Assembly: GCF_001006305.1 (NCBI RefSeq)
Contig: NZ_LBHJ01000020.1
Span: 620,001 to 684,000, forward strand
From: Silvibacterium bohemicum
GTDB lineage: Bacteria; Acidobacteriota; Terriglobia; Terriglobales; Acidobacteriaceae
Direction: 5' to 3'
DNA: 64,000 bases
In this document: positions 1 through 9,600 of the stretch, piece after piece
How positions within the stretch are numbered: position 1 is the stretch's first letter
How the letters are laid out: every line of letters begins with the position of its first letter
Notes under the pieces: generated by a model
Told to the model about the DNA's origin: nothing
The model's database searches: none
What the model saw: the letters and a program-made list of their open reading frames with translations, nothing else
Translations under genes and position numbers: made by a program

Positions 1-1
1 T

Positions 2-661
2 CACGTTACGGCCAGCACGCCAACGCAAGGATCGTCGCAAGCCGCGCCAACTCAGGCTGCGGCAGCACCTGCGGCTTCCATCGCGCAGAACTGGCTTGAC
101 CTGCGCGGCGAACGCGCCCTCTCCACCTTCGACCAGCGCCATCTCCTCAACGCGCAGCTGCAATATACCAGCGGCGAGGGACTTGGTGGCGGCGATCTGA
201 TGAGCGGCTGGCGCGGACGCTTGCTCAAAGAGTGGACGATGCTAACGCAGATCGTGACGGGCACCGGCCTGCCGGAGACGCCGGTTTATCTCGCTGCTGT
301 TCCCGGCACTGGATTCACCGGCACAATTCGACCCGACGTCACCGGGGTACCGCTCTATAACGCACACGCGGGGTTGCATCTTAACGCCGCGGCCTATGCG
401 GCTCCAGCAACAGGCCAATGGGGAACGGCAGGCCGAAACTCGATCACCGGCCCGGATCAGTTCAGTCTCAACGCTTCCCTCGCCCGCACCTTTCGCCCGA
501 GCACTCGCTATTATCTCGACGCTCGCGTGGATGCTACCAACCTTCTCAATCGCGGCGTCTTCACTGCCTGGAACACGGCAGTGAACAGCACGCAATTCGG
601 GCTTCCGCTGGCCGCCAACCCTATGCGCAGCCTGCAGACCACGCTGCGGCTGAGGTTCTGA
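2..661 (+). CDS. TonB-dependent receptor, C-terminal fragment (cut by window start)
   Basis: The frame is open from the first complete codon and ends at TGA 659-661. The visible 219 residues hold the motif RALSTFDQRH near residue 40, followed by alternating amphipathic strands and a C-terminal LRLRF. That is how the beta-barrel ends in the large Acidobacteria carboxypeptidase-regulatory/TonB receptors: a terminal aromatic residue and a strand signature for outer-membrane insertion. The role would be outer-membrane uptake of an unidentified substrate. The N-terminal plug and regulatory domain lie outside the window. The VWFA-like gene starts one base after this stop, so the two are almost certainly co-transcribed. 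Confidence 0.8.
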   Translation, partial: HVTASTPTQGSSQAAPTQAAAAPAASIAQNWLDLRGERALSTFDQRHLLNAQLQYTSGEGLGGGDLMSGWRGRLLKEWTMLTQIVTGTGLPETPVYLAAVPGTGFTGTIRPDVTGVPLYNAHAGLHLNAAAYAAPATGQWGTAGRNSITGPDQFSLNASLARTFRPSTRYYLDARVDATNLLNRGVFTAWNTAVNSTQFGLPLAANPMRSLQTTLRLRF

Positions 662-662
662 G

Positions 663-2831
663 ATGAGATTGCTGGGCACTTCACTCACTCGTTTCGCCGC
701 CTGCGCTCTCTTAGCTGCTGCGAGCGCAGCCGCGCAGCAGGTGGGACAAAACACGTCGCCCAACGCTTCTGGAACCTATACTCTCTCGGTGAAATCGCAG
801 CTGGTGGTCGAGACGGTGGTGGTCAAGGACAAGCAGGGCAATTATATTCAGGGACTCACCGAGAAGGACTTCGCGCTTACCGAAGACGGAGTGACGCAAA
901 AGATCAGCTTCTGCGAACATCAGGACCTCGTCAAAAATGCGGAACCGATGCCGGTCGCGGCACCCGGCTCCGAAGAGATCAAACTGTACAATCGCCTCAC
1001 CCGCACGCAGGTTGTACCTGAATCGCCCGACAGCGAGCGCTATAAGAATCGCCGGCTGCTGGCTCTCTATTTCGATATGTCAGCCATGCGGCCGGCGGAC
1101 CAGCTTCGCGCCCTCTCGGCCGCGGAGCAATTCGTTCGCACCCAGATGACGACTGTCGATCTGATCTCTATCTTGCGCTACCAGGGCGGCTCGGTCGACA
1201 TCCTTCAGGACTTCTCTTCGGACCGCAATAAGCTGCTCAGTATTCTCGAAACGCTCGTTGTTGGAGAAGGCCAGGGTTCGGCCGAGACCATCGACGATGC
1301 CAGCAGCGCCGATACCGGAGCGGCGTTCGGCCAGGACGACAGCGAGTTCAACGTCTTCAACACCGACCGCCAACTCTCCGCCCTGCAAACCGCGGCACAG
1401 ATGCTTGGTCAGCTGAACGAGAAAAAGTCGCTCATCTATTTCGCGGGAGGACTGCGGCTCAACGGCATCGACAACCAGGCGCAGCTTCATGCGACCGTCG
1501 ACGCCGCGATCAAGGCCGGTGTCACGTTCTGGCCGGTCGATGCGCGAGGCCTCGTCGCCCAGGCGCCGCTGGGCGATGCCACCCAAGGCTCGCCGGGCAA
1601 CTCAGGTTTATACACCGGAGCAGCCGCGCTCGCCACCACTACCAACTTCCAGCAATCGCAGGACACGCTCTTCACACTCGCGGAAGACACAGGAGGCAAA
1701 GCCCTCTTCGATAACAACGACCTTACGCGCGGGATTGTGCAGGCCCAGCAATCGGTCTCGGACTACTACATCCTTGGCTACTACACGACGAACACTGCCC
1801 GGAATGGACACTTTCGCAAGATCAAGGTTGCACTCACGAACGATGTTGGCGCGAGCCTCAGCTATCGGCAGGGTTACTATGCAGACAAGGAGTTCAGCCG
1901 CTTTACCGCAGTGGACAAAGAGCGGCAGCTGGAAGACGCGCTGATGCTGAAGAATCCCATCACCGAGCTCTCCATCGCCATGGAGATCGATCACTTTCAG
2001 CTCAATCGCGCCGAGTATTTCGTTCCCATCATCGTGAAGATCCCCGGCCGCGAGCTGGCTCTGGCCAAGCGTGGAGGAGCCGAGCACACGCTGATCGATT
2101 TCGTTGGCGAGATCAAGGACATGGTCGACGGCTCGACTGTCTCCAATGTCCGCGACAACGTCAACATCAAGCTCTCCGATGCAACGGCTGCCGAGCTGGC
2201 GAAGCGGCCTATTGAATACGACACTGGTTTCACGCTGCTGCCCGGCAAATACATGATCAAGTTCCTGGCGCGCGACGATGAAACCGGCAGGATCGGCACC
2301 TATCAGACTGTCTTCGTGATCCCCAATCTGAATAAAGAAGAGAAGCATGTTCCCATCAGCTCGGTGGTGCTCAGCAGCCAACGCGTCGCTCTGCAAGATG
2401 CACTCTTCGACACGGAAAAGAGCAAGGATCGCGAGAAAGAGATAGCCGTCAATCCCCTGGTGCAGGATGGGAAGAAGCTGGTCCCCAGCGTGACTCGGGT
2501 CTTCAGCACCAGCCGTGAAATCTACGTTTATCTGCAGGCGTATAAGCAGAGCGCTGCCGGGAGTGCGGTCTCAACCGCGACGGCGAGCGCATCTGCGAAC
2601 CAGCCGCTCTTCGCTTTTGTCAGTCTCTATCTCGCGGACAAAAAGGTCTTCGAGACGCCGCCCACTGCGACTGTTCCCAGTACAGCCAGCCGGCTTGGAA
2701 CCATGCCGCTTACCTTCAGTCTCGGCGTGGCCGGTCTCGCTGCCGGAGAATACGACTGCCAGGTTACAGTTCTCGATCCTGCGACCCTGAAGACGACTTT
2801 CTGGCGCGCTCCGATCGTACTTGTTCCATAA
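663..2831 (+). CDS. Secreted VWFA-related domain protein (acidobacterial type)
   Basis: 722 residues with a Sec-type signal peptide (residues 1-24, cleavage expected near AAA-QQ). After it comes a short beta domain (about 40-85, containing LTEKDFALTEDG) and then a von Willebrand A-like fold (about 130-370). The MIDAS is degenerate: FDMSAM at 137-142 keeps D138 and S140 but has Met where the third DxSxS residue should be. The block YYILGYY near 365 is typical of the VWFA-related proteins abundant in Acidobacteria. The C-terminal half looks like beta-sandwich material. The start lies one base after the receptor stop, indicating an operon and probably translational coupling. The role is unknown; a periplasmic or surface interaction partner of the receptor is plausible. 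The family call is firm, the function is not. Confidence 0.85.
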   Translation: MRLLGTSLTRFAACALLAAASAAAQQVGQNTSPNASGTYTLSVKSQLVVETVVVKDKQGNYIQGLTEKDFALTEDGVTQKISFCEHQDLVKNAEPMPVAAPGSEEIKLYNRLTRTQVVPESPDSERYKNRRLLALYFDMSAMRPADQLRALSAAEQFVRTQMTTVDLISILRYQGGSVDILQDFSSDRNKLLSILETLVVGEGQGSAETIDDASSADTGAAFGQDDSEFNVFNTDRQLSALQTAAQMLGQLNEKKSLIYFAGGLRLNGIDNQAQLHATVDAAIKAGVTFWPVDARGLVAQAPLGDATQGSPGNSGLYTGAAALATTTNFQQSQDTLFTLAEDTGGKALFDNNDLTRGIVQAQQSVSDYYILGYYTTNTARNGHFRKIKVALTNDVGASLSYRQGYYADKEFSRFTAVDKERQLEDALMLKNPITELSIAMEIDHFQLNRAEYFVPIIVKIPGRELALAKRGGAEHTLIDFVGEIKDMVDGSTVSNVRDNVNIKLSDATAAELAKRPIEYDTGFTLLPGKYMIKFLARDDETGRIGTYQTVFVIPNLNKEEKHVPISSVVLSSQRVALQDALFDTEKSKDREKEIAVNPLVQDGKKLVPSVTRVFSTSREIYVYLQAYKQSAAGSAVSTATASASANQPLFAFVSLYLADKKVFETPPTATVPSTASRLGTMPLTFSLGVAGLAAGEYDCQVTVLDPATLKTTFWRAPIVLVP

Positions 2832-2941
2832 ACTCTCACGTTTGGAATTTGTTTGATCGCAGCGCCTTGCGCTTGGCCAGGATTTTGCTTCTCATACTAG
2901 AGATGAAATCCCTTATCCCCCGCGGGAATGAGAAGCGCTGA

Positions 2942-4222
2942 ATGATGGCTGCCGGCTTGGCTCATACCCTCCTGGTTTTTATCGTGGCCATCAGCATTTT
3001 GCTTATGCTGATTCGCCCGCGCGGCATTCCCGAAGTCTACTGGGTCGGCGGTGGCGTTCTGCTGCTCCTCTGCCTGCGATTGATCTCGCTGCGCGTGGCG
3101 GGAAAAGCTGTGGCGGAAGGAACGGATGTCTATCTCTTCCTCATCGGCATGATGCTGCTCTCGGAGCTGGCGAAGGAAAACGGTGTTTTCGATTGGCTTT
3201 CTTCCGTCGCCGTCGGAAGCGCTCGCGGCTCATGTTCACGGCTATTCGCGCTGACCTACGGAATCGGCATTGTGGTGACGGTATGCCTGTCGAACGATGC
3301 GACGGCGGTTGTTCTCACCCCCGCGGTTCTCACCGCGGTGCGCCGCGCGAAGGTCCAACCACTTCCTTATCTCTTCGCGTGCGCGATGATCGCAAATGCG
3401 GCATCCTTCGTTCTGCCTATATCGAATCCGGCGAACCTGGTCGTCTTCCACTCAGCCACGCCTCCTCTTGGACACTGGCTGCTGGCGTTCTTCGTTCCTT
3501 CGCTCGCGTCGATTGCCGTGACCTTCGCGGTGCTGCGATGGTACTTTCGCCGCGATCTGCGCGCGTCGATCGATTGCGAGGTCGAGAAGATCAGACTCAA
3601 TGGAAATGGCCGTCTGGTGCTGGCCGGGCTTGCTCTGGTAATTCTCGTTCTCCTGACCGCGTCGGCGCTTGGCAAGGACCTCGGCCTGCCTACCTGCCTT
3701 GCCGCCGTCGCGATTACCGCTGTGCTCGCTATCAAGAGCCGCCGCAGTCCCTTGAAGCTCGCCAGAGAAATCAGCTGGAGCACATTGGCGCTGGTGGCGG
3801 CGTTGTTTGTCATGGTTCACGCCGTCCAGAGCATCGGAGCGCTGCAACTCGCCCAGCAAGCGCTGGCCGCCGCGCAGAGATTGCCGGCTTCCGTTGCGGC
3901 CTGCTTGATCACATTCGCCGTGGGCATCGGCAACAACCTCGTGAACAATCTGCCGCTGGGGTTGATTGCCGGCGCTGCTCTCACCGCTTCTCATATTCAC
4001 GGCCTAACAACAAATGCGGTGATGATCGGCGTCGACCTGGGACCGAATCTTTCCATTACCGGCTCACTGGCGACAATCCTGTGGCTGATCGCGCTGCGCA
4101 AAGAAAATCTGAATGTAAGTTTTCTGGATTTCCTCAAGACCGGCATCCTCGCGATGCCGGCAGCGTTACTCGCCAGCATCGCCGCGGCAATCGCAATGCA
4201 TGCGATCCTGCCGAACAACTGA
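2942..4222 (+). CDS. ArsB/SLC13-type ion transporter, integral membrane
   Basis: 426 residues with about ten to eleven hydrophobic segments. Two conserved re-entrant motifs stand out: SNDATAVVLTPAVL (about 117-130) and NAASFVLPISNPANLVVF (about 152-169). These match the paired signature of the ArsB/NhaD/SLC13 ion-transporter superfamily. A second symmetric SN-type motif, GIGNNLVNNLPLG, appears near 325. Arsenite efflux would be the textbook role of ArsB, but no arsR, arsC or arsA gene is nearby, so the ion is undetermined and could be another oxyanion or a dicarboxylate. It lies 110 bp after the VWFA gene with its own weak ribosome site. ATG 2945 is an equally possible start. The fold is secure, the substrate is not. 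Confidence 0.82.
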   Translation: MMAAGLAHTLLVFIVAISILLMLIRPRGIPEVYWVGGGVLLLLCLRLISLRVAGKAVAEGTDVYLFLIGMMLLSELAKENGVFDWLSSVAVGSARGSCSRLFALTYGIGIVVTVCLSNDATAVVLTPAVLTAVRRAKVQPLPYLFACAMIANAASFVLPISNPANLVVFHSATPPLGHWLLAFFVPSLASIAVTFAVLRWYFRRDLRASIDCEVEKIRLNGNGRLVLAGLALVILVLLTASALGKDLGLPTCLAAVAITAVLAIKSRRSPLKLAREISWSTLALVAALFVMVHAVQSIGALQLAQQALAAAQRLPASVAACLITFAVGIGNNLVNNLPLGLIAGAALTASHIHGLTTNAVMIGVDLGPNLSITGSLATILWLIALRKENLNVSFLDFLKTGILAMPAALLASIAAAIAMHAILPNN

Positions 4223-4261
4223 GTTCAGCCAATTCAGATTGCGCGGTAAGCTTTGCGGGAA

Positions 4262-6604
4262 TTACAAGCTTCCGGCCACGGATGCGGCCTCGGGCTCCGT
4301 CTTTGCAGGCTTCGGAGCGTTCGGCGCGGGATTTAACGGCAGGAATACGCGAAAACAAGTTACATACTTCCCGCAGTTGCTCTGGCTGCGAAAGGTAATT
4401 CGGCCTTCATATTTCTGAACGATGCCCTTGCTGATCCACAAGCCGAGACCGGTCCCTTTGGTCGACTTCGTGCTGAAGAAGGGCTGAAAGAGCTTTCCGG
4501 CATCCTGCGGGCGAATGCCCGTGCCTGTATCAACGATCGAGATGGCAACACCACGGCGGCCGATGGTCTCATCCGTGACCTCTTCCACATGAACCCGCAG
4601 AACGCCGCCCTCGGGCATGGCCTGGATCGCGTTGCCGATCAGGTTGAGGAAGACCTGGCGAAGCTCCACGGGAAATCCATAGATGATGCCATTGGATCGA
4701 TATCGCTTTTGCAATTCGATCCCGCCCGCCTGCAGCGCTCTCAGTTGTAGTTCCAATACGTTGTCGAGGACTTCAGGCAGCGAAACGGGGATAGGCTGTT
4801 TCGACTCGCGATAGAAGCTCAGCGTCTGACGAGTGATGTGCGACGCGCGCTGCAGCTCCTGCTCGGCCAGCGAGGCGTAATATTGCGCTTCGCTATCCAG
4901 GGATGGATGCGTCCGCAACAGATAAAAGGCGTTGGTGATGGCTTCGAGCGGGTTATTGATTTCGTGGGCGATGATTCCAGCCATGCGGCCCATCGCCGCC
5001 AGCTTCTCGGCCTGACGCAGCGCCTCTTCCGCACGAAGCTCGCCGGTAATGTCGCGATTGATCTCCAGCACCACGTTGGTTTCGCGATCGAAGGCTTTGC
5101 GGCAAGCCACAACCACTTCGCGATCATCGCTGGTGCGCTGGATCAAGTTGCCGTGCCATGAGCCTTCCGTATGGAGAATGTGCTCGATCTCCTCGCGTGG
5201 AACCGGAAAGACCGTCTTCAGCAGCTGATGCAAGTCTTGTCCGAGAGCATCGTTCCGCTTCCAGCCATAAAAAGTCTCGGCCCCGGAACTCCAATAACGA
5301 ATCGCGCCTTGCAGATCGCGCACCATGATTGCTTCGGAGGCCAGTTCGAGCAATTCCGCCCGCTGCCGCAAAGTATCCTCGAGGCGCTTTCTGTGGGTCA
5401 CATCGAAAAAGACACCAACCGACCCGCGTACATTGCCGGACTCTTCGAGAAGAGGGCTGGCGCTGGCAAACACATGCTTGTTGGACCCATCGTCGCCGCG
5501 CAGCTGCATCTCTGCATTCATCACAGGCAAACCCGTATGGATGGCCTCGTCCATGAATGAGAAGGGTGATTGATTTTGCTTCAAAGCCTTTGCGGCGTTT
5601 CGAGCCGCAGGCAGAGAGACGTTTTCTTTGCCGAAGATATCCCCGAAGGCAGGATTGGTGGTGACGTTTGAGAACTTCGCATCGGTCGATATGGCCACAC
5701 CGACGGGCAGCACCTGCATGATGGTTTCGAGCTCCGTCACCCTCTGCTCCAACTGGCGATTGAGCGTACGGATTTTTTCCTCGGCAATAATCTGCGATGT
5801 CACATCGGTGGCCGTGCCGAACCAGCGCGCCACCTGGCCCTGAACATCCAGGATAGGCACTGCACGCGCCAGAAACCAGCGATACTCGTCCAGGTGATTG
5901 CGCAGAGGAAATGTATCCTCCCACAAATCTCCGGTGCCCATGGCGCTTTTTATCCCGGCTTGAATCCGATCGGCGTGCTCGGGGTGCCGCAGATGCACCC
6001 AGCCAGTTTCTTGCAACGACTCCGTCGTCGCTCCTGCGAAGTCGCACCACCGCTGGTTGTACCAGAAAGCATTGCCGTCGGCATCGGCCATCCATGCGAG
6101 CTGAGGGATGCTGTTCGCCAGGGTGCGGAACTGCGCCTCGCTCTGTCTAAGCTCTTCGGTTCGTTCTTCAACGCGCTGTTCGAGTTGATTGTTCAGCCGC
6201 TCCAACAGGCGCGTTTTGCGATGCAGTTCGACGAATACACCAATCTTGGCTCGCAAGACTTCAGGAACCACGGGAACCGAGATGTAGTCCACCGCTCCGC
6301 GCCGGTAGCCGTTGATGGTGTCCGATTCGGAGAGATGCACGCCGGAGATGAAGATAATCGCCGTCTTCTGGAAGCGCGGATGTTGCCGGATCATCTCCGC
6401 CAGCTCGAAGCCATCGAGCTCCGGCATGCTCACATCCATCAACACCACGCCGATGTCCGTCCGCAGCAGGATCTCAAGGGCTTCCCGCGCGGAGGCCGCC
6501 TGGATGAGGTTCTCCCCCAGCTCACCGAGAATTGCTTCATAGGTCAGCAGCTTCCCAGGCTGATCGTCGACCATCAGGATATTGACTTTTTCGTGCAACG
6601 TCAT
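4262..6604 (-). CDS. Hybrid sensor kinase: receiver - PAS x3 - HisKA - HATPase, cytoplasmic
   Basis: 780 residues from ATG 6604. This ATG follows AGAAGG at 8 nt and begins 15 nt after the stop of the upstream kinase. The reading frame is open to a GTG at 6634, but that would overlap the neighbour and lacks a ribosome site. Domains in order: a receiver (about 5-120, phospho-acceptor D57 in VLMDVSM); a short coiled coil; PAS domains near 160-280, 300-400 and 415-530; HisKA with His in IAHEINNP (about 560); and HATPase with N, G1 (DTGTG) and G2 (KGTGLGL) boxes near the end. The receiver lacks the usual switch Lys: DYISVPVVP stands where DYLxKP is expected. There is no membrane segment. Co-transcribed with the poly-HAMP kinase, it may receive phosphate from it or sense redox or small ligands through its PAS domains. 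Confidence 0.88.
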   Translation of the reverse strand: MTLHEKVNILMVDDQPGKLLTYEAILGELGENLIQAASAREALEILLRTDIGVVLMDVSMPELDGFELAEMIRQHPRFQKTAIIFISGVHLSESDTINGYRRGAVDYISVPVVPEVLRAKIGVFVELHRKTRLLERLNNQLEQRVEERTEELRQSEAQFRTLANSIPQLAWMADADGNAFWYNQRWCDFAGATTESLQETGWVHLRHPEHADRIQAGIKSAMGTGDLWEDTFPLRNHLDEYRWFLARAVPILDVQGQVARWFGTATDVTSQIIAEEKIRTLNRQLEQRVTELETIMQVLPVGVAISTDAKFSNVTTNPAFGDIFGKENVSLPAARNAAKALKQNQSPFSFMDEAIHTGLPVMNAEMQLRGDDGSNKHVFASASPLLEESGNVRGSVGVFFDVTHRKRLEDTLRQRAELLELASEAIMVRDLQGAIRYWSSGAETFYGWKRNDALGQDLHQLLKTVFPVPREEIEHILHTEGSWHGNLIQRTSDDREVVVACRKAFDRETNVVLEINRDITGELRAEEALRQAEKLAAMGRMAGIIAHEINNPLEAITNAFYLLRTHPSLDSEAQYYASLAEQELQRASHITRQTLSFYRESKQPIPVSLPEVLDNVLELQLRALQAGGIELQKRYRSNGIIYGFPVELRQVFLNLIGNAIQAMPEGGVLRVHVEEVTDETIGRRGVAISIVDTGTGIRPQDAGKLFQPFFSTKSTKGTGLGLWISKGIVQKYEGRITFRSQSNCGKYVTCFRVFLPLNPAPNAPKPAKTEPEAASVAGSL

Positions 6605-6618
6605 AGCCCAGACCTTCT

Positions 6619-9600
6619 CTAGCGGTGCAGCCACATGCGAAGTGCAGACAGCAATTGTTCAGTATTTACCGGCTTGGCAAGATACTCCGACGCACCGGCT
6701 TCAAGACATTTCTCGCGGTCGCCCTTCATGGCCTTGGCTGTCAAAGCAATGATGGGAAGCCGCCGCAAAGAAGCATTTTGACGGATCACCTGCATCGTCT
6801 CGTAACCATCCATCTCCGGCATCATGATATCCATCAGTACGATCGCCAAATCGGGTGTGGAATCTATTGTGGCAATAGCTTCGCGCCCGGTGCCCGCCGT
6901 GAGCACGGTCATGCCGCGCCGCTCAAGGACACTGCTCAGCGCGAAGATATTCCGGATGTCGTCGTCCACGACCAGCACCTTGCGGCCCACCAGCGCTTCG
7001 TCCGATTCATGCAGCTTGTCGAGCATCCGCTGCTTCTCGACGGGCAGATCGGCGACGACGCGATGGAGGAACAACGCGGTCTCGTCGAGCAGGCGCTCTG
7101 GCGATTCTACGTCCTTGACCACCACGCTGCGCGCCAGCGTGTGCAGCTGCGCATCCTCTTCGTGGGTCAGGTCTCTACCGGTAAATACTACGACGGGAAG
7201 ATCCCGCAGCTCTGCTTTCTTGCCTAACTCCTCAAGAACTTCGAAGCCGGTCATATCGGGGAGCCGCAGATCGAGAACCACGCAGTCGTACGTTTCCTTT
7301 TCCAAAATACGCAGCGCCTCGGCTCCTGAGCCGGCCGCCTCGACATCGATGTCTTCATGCCATAGCAATTCGCGGATTGCCATCTGTTCGGTGGCGTTGT
7401 CTTCGACCACCAGCAGTCGCTTGCGCAAACGCTGCGAGTATTTCTGAATGCGCATCAGAGCCGCGTCCAGCTCGTCCGCTGAAGTGGGCTTGGTGACGAA
7501 GGCAAATGCGCCTCTCGACAGACCGTGGTGCCGGTCGTCGTCGAGCGTCAGAATCTGCACCGGAATATGCCGGGTCTTCAAATCCTGTTTGAGATGATTC
7601 AACACCGTCCAGCCCAGCATATCGGGCAGGAAGACATCGAGCGATATGGCCGACGGATGATATTCCGCCGCCAGCGACAGAGCCTCTGCGCCGGTCATCG
7701 CAACCAGCACCTTGAAGCCTTTGTCGCGCGAAAGATCGCAAAGCATCCGCGCATAATGGGGATCGTCTTCGACGATCAACAGAACGGCATCGCCTTCCTG
7801 CAGCTGGTCGCGGTCATCTTCCACGCGTGTATCCTTCTCGACCGCGGCGGTGCTCGCCAGCAATGCGGGAACGACGGAGTAATTGCTTTTCTCAGGCCGC
7901 GGGACATTCGGCACAACCGGCCCGACATACGTCTGTGGCAGGAAGAGTGTAAACGCGCTGCCTTTGCCGGGCGTACTGACGAGTTGGATCTCGCCGCCCA
8001 GCAGGCTGGCGAGTTCGCGGCTGATGGCAAGTCCCAGACCGGTGCCGCCATATTTGCGGCTGGTGCCTGCGTCCGCCTGTTGAAAGGCCTCGAAGATGAT
8101 GCGCTGTTTCTCGGCGGGAATGCCGATGCCAGTGTCCGTGACTTCGAACGCGATGACGGAAGCAGCGCCGCTTAGAATCGGATGGTCGGGGCTCCAGCCA
8201 CCTTGCACTCGCGATAGCGAAAGCCGTACGGTGCCCTGATCGGTGAACTTGAAGGCGTTGGAGAGCAGGTTCTTGAGGACCTGCTGCAGACGCTTGGAGT
8301 CGGTGACCAGGCTGCGACCCAGACGGGCATCGCTCTTGACATCGAAGATAACCTTGCGATTCTCGGCTTCGTGACGGAAGGGACGCGAGACGGTATCGAG
8401 AAGGCTGGCGAAGAAGATCTCTTCAGCCTCGACCGAGACCGTGCCGGATTCGATCTTCGAAAGATCGAGAATGTCGCTGATGAGATTGAGAAGGTCGGTG
8501 CCGGCGCCGTGAATGGTGCGCGCAAACTCCACCTGCTTGGGAGTGAGATTGCCGTCGGGATTTTCCGCGAGCTGCTGGCCCAGCACCAGGATGCTGTTGA
8601 GCGGCGTGCGCAGCTCGTGAGACATGTTGGCCAGGAACTCCGACTTGTATTTCGAGGTGAGCGCCAGCTCCTTGGCTTTGGCCTCGAGCGCACGACGCGC
8701 CTGTTCGATCTCCTGATTCTTGCGTTCGACTTCGGAGTTCTGCTCGGCCAACTGCTGCGCCTTTTGCGCAAGCTGCTCGTTGGTCTGCTGCAATTCCTTC
8801 TGCTGCATCTGCAGCTCGATGGCGAGCTGCTGCGATTGCTTCAACAGGCCCTCGGTCTGCATCGTGGCCTCGATCGAATTCAGCACGATGCCGATGCTGG
8901 CCGTGAGCTGCTCAAGGAACGCGAGATGCGAGGCGGTAAACGCGCTCAGAGTCGCGAGCTCGATGACCGCCTTCACCCGGTCTTCGAAGAGCACGGGCAG
9001 CACGATCACGTTGCGCGGTATGGATTCGAACAACCCGGAGCGGATGGGCACGGCCTGCGCAGGAAGCTCGGTGATCAGCATGCGGTTCTTCTCGGTCGCG
9101 CATTGTCCTACAAGACCCTCGCCCGCTTTGATCTCCAGCGGATGCCCTTCCGTGGAATTGGCGAAGGTGGAGAGCAGCATCAGCTTTCCGGACTCTTCGC
9201 TTTCCATCTGGTAGATCACGCCCTGCTGCGCGTTGACCAGCGGAGCAAGCTCGGAGAGCAGCATGCGTCCCACGGTGCCCAGATCGCGCTGCCCCTGCAA
9301 CATGCCGGTAAAGCGGGCCAGGTTGGTCTTCAGCCAATCCTGTTCCGTGTTGCGATCGGTCGTGAGCCGGAGGTTATCAATCATCGTATTGATGTTGTCC
9401 TTCAGCTCCGCCACTTCGCCGCGCGCTTCCACCTGAATGGAGCGCGTGAGATCGCCCTTGGTCACGGCGGTCGCAACTTCGGCGATGGCGCGCACCTGGT
9501 TGGTGAGGTTATCGGCGAGCAGGTTCACATTGCCGGTCAGATCCTTCCAGGTTCCGGCAGCTCCGGGAACGTTGGCCTGACCGCCGAGGCGGCCTTCGAC

